Below, one piece after another: positions 23,876 to 37,450 of a DNA stretch of 64,000 nt. Source of the DNA: Avena insularis (lineage: Eukaryota > Streptophyta > Magnoliopsida > Poales > Poaceae); contig CM042688.1 in assembly GCA_023614405.1 (NCBI GenBank), positions 380,915,331-380,979,330 on the forward strand, written 5' to 3'. The notes below the pieces were generated by a model. That model did not search any database, had not been told where the DNA came from, and saw only the letters and a program-made list of their open reading frames with translations. Both the position numbers and the translations under genes were made by a program. Every line of letters begins with the position of its first letter. Positions within the stretch are counted from its first letter, which is position 1.

Positions 23876-26800
23876 ATGTCAATTAATGTGCGATCTTTCA
23901 TAAACCACATGGATCCACTAGATGCCATTGCAATTTTTGTTCTTTTCCTAAACCACATGGATCCACTACATTCATTAAACGTGTGTTCTTTTCATAAACC
24001 AAATGGATCCACTAGATGTCATTGCATGTGTGTTCTTTTTACAAACCACATGGATCCACTAGATGTCATTGCATGTTTGTTTTTTTCTAATCCACATGGA
24101 TCCACTAGAGTCATTTCATGTGTGTTATTTTACTAAACCACACGGAGCCACTAGATGCAATTGCATGTGTGTTCTTTTTCTAAACCACATGGATCCACTA
24201 GAGTCATTTCATGTGTGTTCTTTTCATAAACGACATGGATCCACTAGATGTCATTGCATGTGTGTTCTTTTCCTAAACCACATGGATCCACTAGAGTCAT
24301 TTCGTGTGTGTTCTTTTCATTAACCACATGGATCCAATAGATTTCATTACATGAGTATTCTTTTAATAAACCACATGGATCCACTAGATGTCATTGCATG
24401 TGTGATATTTTCATAAACCGCATGGATCCACTAGAATTCATTGCATGTCTGTTCTTTTCATAAACCACATGGATCCACTAGATGTAATTGCATGAGTGTT
24501 CTTTTCCTAAACCACAAGGATCCACTAGAGTCATTCTATGTGTGTTGTTTTCATAAACCACATGGATCCACAATATGTCATGGCATGTGTGTTCTTTTCA
24601 TAAACCACATGGATCCACTAGATGTTATTGGATGTGTGTTCGTTTCATAAACGACATGGATGCACTAGATGTCATTGCATGTGTGTTGTTTTCCTAAACC
24701 TCATGGATACACTAGGGTCATTGCACATGTGTTATTTTCCTAAACCACATGGATCCACTAGATGTCATTGCATGTGAGTTCTTTTCCTAAACCACATGGA
24801 TCCACCAGATGTCATTGCATGTGTGTTCTTTTCCTAAACCACATGGATCCACTAGAGTCATTTCTAGTGTGTTCTTTTCATAAACCACATGGATCCGCTA
24901 GATGTCATTGCATGTGTGTTCTTTTCATAAACCACATGGATCCACTAGATGTCATTGCATGTGTGTTCTTTTCCTAAACGACATGGATCCACTAGATGTC
25001 ATTGCATGTGTGTTCTTTACCTAAGCCACATGGATCCACTAGAGTCATTCCATTTGTGTTCTTTTCATAAACCACATGGATCCACTAGATGTCATTGTGT
25101 GTGTGTTCTTTTCATAAACCACATGGTTCCACTAGATGGCATGCATGTGTGTCGTTTTCTTAAACCACATGGATCCACTAGATTCATTGCATGTGTGTTA
25201 TTTTTATAAACCACATGGATTCACTAGATGTCATTGCTTGTGTGTTGATTTCATAAACCACATGGATCCACTAGATGTCATTGCATGTGTGTTCTTTCAT
25301 AAACCACATAGATCCACTAGATGTCATTGGATGTTTGTTATTTTCCTAAACCTCATGGATCCACTAGAGTCATTCGACGTGTGCTCTTTTTATAAACAAC
25401 ATGGATCCACTAGATGACATTGCATGTGTGTTCTTTTCACAAACCACATGGATCCACTAGATGTCATTGCATGTGTGTTATTTTCCTAAACCACATGGTT
25501 ACACTAGATGTCATTGCATGCGTGTTCTTTTCATAAACCACATGGATCCACTAGATGTCATTTCATGTGTGTTCTTTTCATAAACCACATAGATCCACTA
25601 GATGTCAATTAATGTGCGATCTTTCATAAACCACATGGATCCACTAGATGCAATTGCAATTTTTGTTCTTTTCCTAAACCACATGGATCCACTACATTCA
25701 TTCAACGTGTGTTCTTTTCATAAACCACATGGATCCACTAGATGTCATTGCATGTGTGTTCTTTTTACAAACCACATGGATCCACTAGATGTCATTGCAT
25801 GTTTGTTTTTTCTAATCCACATGGATCCACTAGAGTCATTTCATGTGTGTTATTTTACTAAACCACACGGAGCCACTAGATGCAATTGCATGTGTGTTCT
25901 TTTTCTAAACCACATGGATCCACTAGAGTCATTTCATGTGTGTTCTTTTCATAAACCACATGGATCCACTAGATGTCATTGCATGTGTGTTCTTTTCCTA
26001 AACCACATGGATCCACTAGAGTCATTTCATGTGTGTTCTTTTCATTAACCACATGGATCCAATAGATTTCATGACATGAGTATTCTTTTAATAAACCACA
26101 TGGATCCACTAGATGTCATTGCATGTGTGATATTTTCATAAACCGCATGGATCCACTAGAACTCATTGCATGTCTGTTCTTTTCATAAACCACATGGATC
26201 CACTAGATGTAATTGCATGAGTGTTCTTTTCCTAAACCACAAGGATCCACTAGAGTGATTCTATGTGTGTTGTTTTCATAAACCACATGGATCCACAATA
26301 TGTCATGGCATGTGTGTTCTTTTCATAAACCACATGGATCCACTAGATGTTATTGGATGTGTGTTCTTTTCATAAACCACATGGATGCACTAGATGTCAT
26401 TGCATGTGTGTTGTTTTCCTAAACCTCATGGATACACTAGAGTCATTGCACATGTGTTATTTTCCTAAACCACATGGATCCACTAGATGTCATTGCATGT
26501 GAGTTCTTTTCCTAAACCACATGGATCCACCAGATGTCATTGCATGTGTGTTCTTTTCCTAAACCACATGGATCCACTAGAGTCATTTCTAGTGTGTTCT
26601 TTTCATAAACCACATGGATCCGCTAGATGTCATTGCATGTGTGTTCTTTTCATAAACCACATGGATCCACTAGATGTCATTGCATGTGTGTTCTTTTCCT
26701 AAACGACATGGATCCACTAGATGTCATTGCATGTGTGTTCTTTACCTAAGCCACATGGATCCACTAGAGTCATTCCATTTGTGTTCTTTTCATAAACCAC

Positions 26801-29800
26801 ATGGATCCACTAGATGTCATTGCATGTGTGTTCTTTTCATAAACCACATGGTTCCACTAGATGGCATGCATGTGTGTCGTTTTCTTAAACCACATGGATC
26901 CACTAGATTCATTGCATGTGTGTTATTTTTATAAACCACATGGATTCACTAGATGTCATTGCTTGTGTGTTGATTTCATAAACCACATGGATCCACTAGA
27001 TGTCATTGCATGTGTGTTCTTTCATAAACCACATGGATCCACTAGATGTCATTGGATGTTTGTTATTTTCCTAAACCTCATGGATCCACTAGAGTCATTC
27101 AACGTGTGCTCTTTTTATAAACAACATGGATCCACTAGATGACATTGCATGTGTGTTCTTTTCACAAACCACATGGATCCACTAGATGTCATTGCATGTG
27201 TGTTCTTTTCCTAAACCACATGGTTACACTAGATGTCATTGCATGTGTTCTTTTCATAAACCACATGGATCCACTAGATGTCATTTCATGTGTGTTCTTT
27301 TCATAAACCACATAGATCCACTAGATGTCAATTAATGTGCGATCTTTCATAAACCACATGGATCCACTAGATGCAATTGCAATTTTTGTTCTTTTCCTAA
27401 ACCACATGGATCCACTACATTCATTCAACGTGTGTTCTTTTCATAAACCACATGGATCCACTAGATGTCATTGCATGTGTGTTCTTTTTACAAACCACAT
27501 GGATCCACTAGATGTCATTGCATGTTTGTTTTTTTCTAATCCACATGGATCCACTAGAGTCATTTCATGTGTGTTATTTTACTAAACCACACGGAGCCAC
27601 TAGATGCAATTGCATGTGTGTTCTTTTTCTAAACCACATGGATCCACTAGAGTCATTTCATGTGTGTTCTTTTCATAAACCACATGGATCCACTAGATGT
27701 CATTGCATGTGTGTTCTTTTCCTAAACCACATGGATCCAGTAGAGTCATTTCGTGTGTGTTCTTTTCATTAACCACATGGATCCAATAGATTTCATTACA
27801 TGAGTATTCTTTTAATAAACCACATGGATCCACTAGATGTCATTGCATGTGTGATATTTTCATAAACCGCATGGATCCACTAGAACTCATTGCATGTCTG
27901 TTCTTTTCATAAACCACATGGATCCACTAGATGTAATTGCATGAGTGTTCTTTTCCTAAACCACAAGGATCCACTAGAGTGATTCTATGTGTGTTGTTTT
28001 CATAAACCACATGGATCCACAATATGTCATGGCATGTGTGTTCTTTTCATAAACCACATGGATCCACTAGATGTTATTGGATGTGTGTTCTTTTCATAAA
28101 CCACATGGATGCACTAGATGTCATTGCATGTGTGTTGTTTTCCTAAACCTCATGGATACACTAGAGTCATTGCACATGTGTTATTTTCCTAAACCACATG
28201 GATCCAATAGATGTCATTGCATGTGAGTTCTTTTCCTAAACCACATGGATCCACCAGATGTCACTGCATGTGTGTTCTTTTCCTAAACCACATGGATCCA
28301 CTAGAGTCATTTCTTGTGTGTTCTTCTCATAAACCACATGGATCCACTAGATGTCATTGCATGTGTGTTCTTTTCATAAACCACATGGATCCACTAGATG
28401 TCATTGCATGTGTGTTCTTTTCCTAAACGACATGGATCCACTAGATGTCATTGCATGTGTGTTCTTTACCTAAGCCACATGGATCCACTAGTGTAATTCC
28501 ATTTGTTCTTTTCATAAACCACATGGATCCACTAGATGTCATTGCGTGTGTGTTCTTTTCATAAACCACATGGTTCCACTAGATGGCATGCATGTGTGTC
28601 GTTTTCTTAAACCACATGGATCCACTAGATTCATTGCATGTGTGTTATTTTTATAAACCACATGGATTCACTAGATGTCATTGCTTGTGTGTTGATTTCA
28701 TAAACCACATGGATCCATTAGATGTCATTGCATGTGTGTTCTTTCATAAACCACATAGATCCACTAGATGTCATTGGATGTTTGTTATTTTCCTAAACCT
28801 CATGGATCCACTAGAGTCATTCGACGTGTCCTCTTTTTATAAACAACATGGATCCACTAGATGACATTGCATGTGTGTTCTTTTCACAAACCACATGGAT
28901 CCACTAGATGTCATTGCATGTGTGTTCTTTTCCTAAACCACATGGTTACACTAGATGTCATTGCATGCGTGTTCTTTTCATAAACCACATGGATCCACTA
29001 GATGTCATTTCATGTGTGTTCTTTTCATAAACCACATAGATCCACTAGATGTCAATTAATGTGCGATCTTTCATAAACCACATGGATCCACTAGATGCAA
29101 TTGCAATTTTTGTTCTTTTCCTAAACCACATGGATCCACTACATTCATTCAACGTGTGTTCTTTTCATAAACCACATGGATCCACTAGATGTCATTGCAT
29201 GTGTGTTCTTTTTACAAACCACATGGATCCACTAGATGTCATTGCATGTTTGTTTTTTCTAATCCACATGGATCCACTAGAGTCATTTCATGTGTGTTAT
29301 TTTACTAAACCACACGGAGCCACTAGATGCAATTGCATGTGTGTTCTTTTTCTAAACCACATGGATCCACTAGTGTCATTTCATGTGTGTTCTTTTCATA
29401 AACCACATGGATCCACTAGATGTCATTGCATGTGTGTTCTTTTCCTAAACCACATGGATCCACTAGAGTCATTTCATGTCTGTTCTTTTCATTAACCACA
29501 TGGATCCAATAGATTTCATTACATGAGTATTCTTTTAATAAACCACATGGATCCACTAGATGTCATTGCATGTGTGATATTTTCATAAACCGCATGGATC
29601 CACTAGAATTCATTGCATGTCTATTCTTTTCATAAACCACATGGATCCACTAGATGTAATTGCATGAGTGTTCTTTTCCTAAACCACAAGGATCCACTAG
29701 AGTCATTCTATGTGTGTTGTTTTCATAAACCACATGGATCCACAATATGTCATGGCATGTGTGTTCTTTTCATAAACCACATGGATCCACTAGATGTTAT

Positions 29801-30100
29801 TGGATGTGTGTTCTTTTCATAAACCACATGGATGCACTAGATGTCATTGCATGTGTGTTGTTTTCCTAAACCTCATGGATACACTAGAGTCATTGCACAT
29901 GTGTTATTTTCCTAAACCACATGGATCCACTAGATGTCATTGCATGTGAGTTCTTTTCCTAAACCACATGGATCCACCAGATGGCATTGCATGTGTGTTC
30001 TTTTCCTAAACCACATGGATCCACTAGAGTCATTCCATGTGTGTTCTTTTCATAAAGCACATGGATCCACTAGATGTCATTGCATGTGTGTTCTTTTCAT
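23876..30100 (+). repeat. 1.72-kb higher-order repeat, three full copies plus a partial
   Basis: The marker monomer recurs at 23876, 25602, 27325 and 29049 (spacings 1726, 1723, 1724). A second landmark (ATGTCATTGCATGTGAG) recurs at 24762, 26487, 28211 and 29934 with the same spacing. That is about 37 monomers per unit. Copies are nearly identical by eye. Confidence 0.88.
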
Positions 30101-30479
30101 AAACCACATGGATCCACTAGATGACATTGCACATGTGTTATTTTCCTAAACCACATGGATCCACTAGATGTCATTGCATGTGTGTTCTTTTCCTAAACCA
30201 CATGGATCCACCAGATGTCATTGCATGTGTGTTCTTTTCCTAAACCACATGGATCCACTAGAGTCATTTCTTGTGTGTTCTTTTCATAAACCACATGGAT
30301 CCACTAGATGTCATTGCATGTGTGTTCTTTTCATAAACCACATGGATCCACTAGATGTCATTGCATGTGTGTTATTTTCCTAAACCACATGGATCCACTA
30401 GATGTCATTGCATGTGTGTTCTTTACCTAAACCTCATGGATCCACTAGAGTCATTCCATTTGTGTTCTTTTCATAAACC

Positions 30480-33400
30480 ACATTGATCCACTAGATGTCA
30501 TTGCATGTGTGTTCTTTTCATAAACCACATGGTTCCACTAGATGTCATGCATGTGTTTTCTTTTCCTAAACCACATGGATCCACTAGAGTCATTGCATGT
30601 GTGTTATTTTTATAAACCACATGGATTCGCTAGATGTCATTGCTTGTGTGTTGATTTCGTAAACCACATGGATCCACAAGATGTCATTGCATGTGTGTTC
30701 TTTCATAAACCACATGGATCCACTAGATGTCATTGGATGTTTGTTATTTCCTAAACCACATGGATCCACTAGAGTCATTAAACGTGTATTCTTTTCATCA
30801 ACAACATGGATCCACTATGATATTGCATGTGTGTTCTTTTCACAAACCACATGGATCCACTAGATGTCATTGCATGTGTGTTCTTTTCCTAAACCACATG
30901 GTTCCACTAGATCTCATTGCATGTGTGTTCTTTTCATAAACCACATGGATCCACTAGATGTCATTTCATGTGTGTTCTTTTCATAAACCACATAGATCCA
31001 CTAGATGTCAATTAATGTGCGATCTTTCATAAACCACATGGATCCACTAGATGCCATTGCAATTTTTGTTCTTTTCCTAAACCACATAGATCCACTAGAT
31101 TCATTCAACGTGTGTTCTTTTCATAAACCACATGGATCCACTAGATGTCATTGCATGTGTGTTCTTTTTACAAACCACATGCATCCACTAGATGTCATTG
31201 CATGTTTGTTGTTTCTCAACCACAGGGATCCACTAGAGTCATTTCATGTGTGTTCTTTTACTAAACCACATGTATCCACTAGATGTCATTGCATGTGTGT
31301 TCTTTTTCTAAACCACAAGGATCCACTAGAGTCATTCTATGTGTGTTGTTTTCATAAACCACATGGATCCACAATATGTCATGGCATGTGTGTTCTTTTC
31401 ATAAACCACATGGATCCACTAGATGTTATTGGATGTGTGTTCTTTTCATAAACCACATGGATGCACTAGATGTCATTGCATGTGTGTTGTTTCCTTAAAC
31501 CTCATGGATACACTAGAGTCATTGCACATGTGTTATTTTCCTAAACCACATGGATCCACTAGATGTCATTGCATGTGAGTTCTTTTCCTAAACCACATGG
31601 ATCCACCAGATGTCATTGCATGTGTGTTCTTTTCCTAAACCACATGGATCCACTAGAGTCATTTCTTGTGTGTTCTTTTCATAAACCAAATGGATCCACT
31701 AGATGTCATTGCATGTGTGTTCTTTTCATAAACCACATGGATCCACTAGATGTCATTGCACATGTGTTATTTTCCTAAACCACATGGATCCACTAGATGT
31801 CATTGCATGTGTGTTCTTTTCCTAAACCACATGGATCCACCAGATGTCATTGCATGTGTGTTCTTTTCCTAAACCACATGGATCCACTAGAGTCATTTCT
31901 TGTGTGTTCTTTTCATAAACCACATGGATCCACTAGATGTCATTGCATGTGTGTTCTTTTCATAAACCACATGGATCCACTAGATGTCATTGCATGTGTG
32001 TTATTTTCCTAAACCACATGGATCCACTAGATGTCATTGCATGTGTGTTCTTTACCTAAACCTCATGGATCCACTAGAGTCATTCCATTTGTGTTCTTTT
32101 CATAAACCACATGGATCCACTAGATGTCATTGCATGTGTGTTCTTTTCATAAACCACATGGTTCCACTAGATGTCATGCATGTGTTTTCTTTTCCTAAAC
32201 CACATGGATCCACCAGAGTCATTGCATGTGTGTTATTTTTATAAACCACATGGATTCGCTAGATGTCATTGCTTGTGTGTTGATTTCATAAACCACATGG
32301 ATCAACAAGATGTCATTGCATGTGTGTTCTTTCATAAACCACATGGATCCACTAGATGTCATTGGATGTTTGTTATTTCCTAAACCACATGGATCCACTA
32401 GATTCATTCAACGTGTATTCTTTTCATCAACAACATGGATCCACTATGACATTGCATGTGTGTTCTTTTCACAAACCACATGGATCCTCTAGATGTCATT
32501 GCATGTGTGTTCTTTTCCTAAACCACATGGTTCCACTAGATGTAATTGCATGTGTGTTCTTTTCATAAACCACATGGATCCACTAGATGTCATTTCATGT
32601 GTGTTCTTTTCATAAACCACATAGATCCACTAGATGTCAATTAATGTGCGATCTTTCATAAACCACATGGATCCACTAGATGCCGTTGCAATTTTTGTTC
32701 TTTTCCTAAACCACATAGATCCACTAGATTCATTCAACGTGTGTTCTTTTCATAAACCACATGGATCCACTAGATGTCATTGCATGTGTGTTCTTTTTAC
32801 AAACCACATGGATCCACTAGATGTCATTGCATGTTTGTTTTTTCTAATCCACATGGATCCACTAGAGTCATTTCATGTGTGTTCTTTTACTAAACCACAT
32901 GTATCCACTAGATTTCATTGCATGTGTGTTCTTTTTCTAAACCACATGGATCAACTAGAGTCATTGCATGTGTGTTATTTTCATAAACCACATGGATCCA
33001 CTAGATGTCATTGCATGTGTGTTCATTTCCTAAACCACATGGATCCACTAGATGTCATTGCATGTGTGTTCTTTTCATAAACCACATGGTTCCACTAGAT
33101 GGCATGCATGTGTGTCATTTTCTTAAACCACATGGTCCACTAGATTCATTGCATGTGTGTTATTTTTATAAACCACATGGATTCACTAGATGTCATTGCT
33201 TGTGTGTTGATTTCATAAACCACATGGATCCACTAGATGTCATTGCATGTGTGTTCTTTCATAAACCACATGGATCCACTAGATGTCATTGGATGTTTGT
33301 TATTTTCCTAAACCTCATGGACCCACTAGAGTCATTCAACGTGTGCTCTTTTTATAAACAACATGGATCCACTAGATGACATTGCATGTGTGTTCTTTTC

Positions 33401-33965
33401 CCAAACCACATAGATCCACTAGATGTCATTGCATGTGTGTTATTTTCCTAAACCACATGGATCCACTAGATGTCATTGCATGTGTGTTGTTTTCCTAAAC
33501 CACATGGATCCACCAGATGTCATTGCATGTGTGTTCTTTTCCTAAACCACATGGATCCACTAGAGTCATTTCTTGTGTGTTCTTTTCATAAACCACATGG
33601 ATCCACTAGATGTCATTGCATGTGTGTTCTTTTCATAAACCACATGGATCCACTAGATGTCATTGCATGTGTGTTCTTTTCCTAAACCACATGGATCCAC
33701 TAGATGTCATTGCATGTGTGTTCTTTACCTAAACCTCATGGATCCACTAGAGTCATTCCATTTGTGTTCTTTTCATAAACCACATGGATCCACTAGATGT
33801 CATTGCATGTGTGTTCTTTTCATAAACCACATGGATCCACTAGATGTCATTGCATGTGTGTTCTTTTCCTAAACCACATGGATCCACTAGATGTCATTGC
33901 ATGTGTGTTCTTTACCTAAACCTCATGGATCCACTAGAGTCATTCCATTTGTGTTCTTTTCATAA
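30480..33965 (+). repeat. 3.48-kb duplicated block, copy 1
   Basis: Matches the following block at an offset of 3482-3489 bp, including rare variants such as CACATTGATCCACTAG at its start, ATGGATTCGCTAGATG, and the trimmed ATGGTCCACTAGATTC. It is itself made of two shorter, related units. Confidence 0.8.
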
Positions 33966-36900
33966 ACCACATTGATCCACTAGATGTCATTGCATGTGTG
34001 TTCTTTTCATAAACCACATGGTTCCACTAGATGTCATGCATGTGTTTTCTTTTCCTAAACCACATGGATCCACTAGAGTCATTGCATGTGTGTTATTTTT
34101 ATAAACCACATGGATTCGCTAGATGTCATTGCTTGTGTGTTGATTTCGTAAACCACATGGATCCACAAGATGTCATTGCATGTGTGTTCTTTCATAAACC
34201 ACATGGATCCACTAGATGTCATTGGATGTTTGTTATTTCCTAAACCACATGGATCCACTAGAGTCATTAAACGTGTATTCTTTTCATCAACAACATGGAT
34301 CCACTATGATATTGCATGTGTGTTCTTTTCACAAACCACATGGATCCACTAGATGTCATTGCATGTGTGTTCTTTTCCTAAACCACATGGTTCCACTAGA
34401 TCTCATTGCATGTGTGTTCTTTTCATAAACCACATGGATCCACTAGATGTCATTTCATGTGTGTTCTTTTCATAAACCACATAGATCCACTAGATGTCAA
34501 TTAATGTGCGATCTTTCATAAACCACATGGATCCACTAGATGCCATTGCAATTTTTGTTCTTTTCCTAAACCACATAGATCCACTAGATTCATTCAACGT
34601 GTGTTCTTTTCATAAACCACATGGATCCACTAGATGTCATTGCATGTGTGTTCTTTTTACAAACCACATGCATCCACTAGATGTCATTGCATGTTTGTTT
34701 TTTCTAATCCACATGGATCCACTAGAGTCATTTCATGTGTGTTCTTTTACTAAACCACATGTATCCACTAGATGTCATTGCATGTGTGTTCTTTTTCTAA
34801 ACCACAAGGATCCACTAGAGTCATTCTATGTGTGTTGTTTTCATAAACCACATGGATCCACAATATGTCATGGCATGTGTGTTCTTTTCATAAACCACAT
34901 GGATCCACTAGATGTTATTGGATGTGTGTTCTTTTCATAAACCACATGGATGCACTAGATGTCATTGCATGTGTGTTGTTTCCTTAAACCTCATGGATAC
35001 ACTAGAGTCATTGCACATGTGTTATTTTCCTAAACCACATGGATCCACTAGATGTCATTGCATGTGAGTTCTTTTCCTAAACCACATGGATCCACCAGAT
35101 GTCATTGCATGTGTGTTCTTTTCCTAAACCACATGGATCCACTAGAGTCATTTCTTGTGTGTTCTTTTCATAAACCAAATGGATCCACTAGATGTCATTG
35201 CATGTGTGTTCTTTTCATAAACCACATGGATCCACTAGATGTCATTGCACATGTGTTATTTTCCTAAACCACATGGATCCACTAGATGTCATTGCATGTG
35301 TGTTCTTTTCCTAAACCACATGGATCCACCAGATGTCATTGCATGTGTGTTCTTTTCCTAAACCACATGGATCCACTAGAGTCATTTCTTGTGTGTTCTT
35401 TTCATAAACCACATGGATCCACTAGATGTCATTGCATGTGTGTTCTTTTCATAAACCACATGGATCCACTAGATGTCATTGCATGTGTTATTTTCCTAAA
35501 CCACATGGATCCACTAGATGTCATTGCATGTGTGTTCTTTACCTAAACCTCATGGATCCACTAGAGTCATTCCATTTGTGTTCTTTTCATAAACCACATG
35601 GATCCACTAGATGTCATTGCATGTGTGTTCTTTTCATAAACCACATGGTTCCACTAGATGTCATGCATGTGTTTTCTTTTCCTAAACCACATGGATCCAC
35701 TAGAGTCATTGCATGTGTGTTATTTTATAAACCACATGGATTCTAGATGTCATTGCTTGTGTGTTGATTTCATAAACCACATGGATCAACAAGATGTCAT
35801 TGCATGTGTGTTCTTTCATAAACCACATGGATCCACTAGATGTCATTGGATGTTTGTTATTTCCTAAACCACATGGATCCACTAGATTCATTCAACGTGT
35901 ATTCTTTTCATCAACAACATGGATCCACTATGACATTGCATGTGTGTTCTTTTCACAAACCACATGGATCCTCTAGATGTCATTGCATGTGTGTTCTTTT
36001 CCTAAACCACATGGTTCCACTAGATGTAATTGCATGTGTGTTCTTTTCATAAACCACATGGATCCACTAGATGTCATTTCATGTGTGTTCTTTTCATAAA
36101 CCACATAGATCCACTAGATGTCAATTAATGCGATCTTTCATAAACCACATGGATCCACTAGATGCCGTTGCAATTTTTGTTCTTTTCCTAAACCACATAG
36201 ATCCACTAGATTCATTCAACGTGTGTTCTTTTCATAAACCACATGGATCCACTAGATGTCATTGCATGTGTGTTCTTTTTACAAACCACATGGATCCACT
36301 AGATGTCATTGCATGTTTGTTTTTTCTAATCCACATGGATCCACTAGAGTCATTTCATGTGTGTTCTTTTACTAAACCACATGTATCCACTAGATTTCAT
36401 TGCATGTGTGTTCTTTTTCTAAACCACATGGATCCACTAGAGTCATTGCATGTGTGTTATTTTCATAAACCACATGGATCCACTAGATGTCATTGCATGT
36501 GTGTTCATTTCCTAAACCACATGGATCCACTAGATGTCATTGCATGTGTGTTCTTTTCATAAACCACATGGTTCCACTAGATGGCATGCATGTGTGTCAT
36601 TTTCTTAAACCACATGGTCCACTAGATTCATTGCATGTGTGTTATTTTTATAAACCACATGGATTCACTAGATGTCATTGCTTGTGTGTTGATTTCATAA
36701 ACCACATGGATCCACTAGATGTCATTGCATGTGTGTTCTTTCATAAACCACATGGATCCACTAGATGTCATTGGATGTTTGTTATTTTCCTAAACCTCAT
36801 GGACCCACTAGAGTCATTCAACGTGTGCTCTTTTTATAAACAACATGGATCCACTAGATGACATTGCATGTGTGTTCTTTTCACAAACCACATAGATCCA

Positions 36901-37450
36901 CTAGATGTCATTGCATGTGTGTTATTTTCCTAAACCACATGGATCCACTAGATGTCATTGCATGTGTGTTGTTTTCCTAAACCACATGGATCCACCAGAT
37001 GTCATTGCATGTGTGTTCTTTTCCTAAACCACATGGATCCACTAGAGTCATTTCTTGTGTGTTCTTTTCATAAACCACATGGATCCACTAGATGTCATTG
37101 CATGTGTGTTCTTTTCATAAACCACATGGATCCACTAGATGTCATTGCATGTGTGTTCTTTTCCTAAACCACATGGATCCACTAGATGTCATTGCATGTG
37201 TGTTCTTTACCTAAACCTCATGGATCCACTAGAGTCATTCCATTTGTGTTCTTTTCATAAACCACATGGATCCACTAGATGTCATTGCATGTGTGTTCTT
37301 TTCATAAACCACATGGTTCCACTAGATGTCATTGCATGTGTGTTCTTTTCCTAAACCACATGGATCCACTAGATGTCATTGCATGTGTGTTCTTTACCTA
37401 AACCTCATGGATCCACTAGAGTCATTCCATTTGTGTTCTTTTCATAAACC
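33966..37450 (+). repeat. 3.48-kb duplicated block, copy 2
   Basis: Abuts copy 1 in tandem. Differences are few: for example the short ATTCTAGATGTC deletion near 35740, TTAATGCGATC near 36126 (two bases lost), and local substitutions. Confidence 0.8.
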
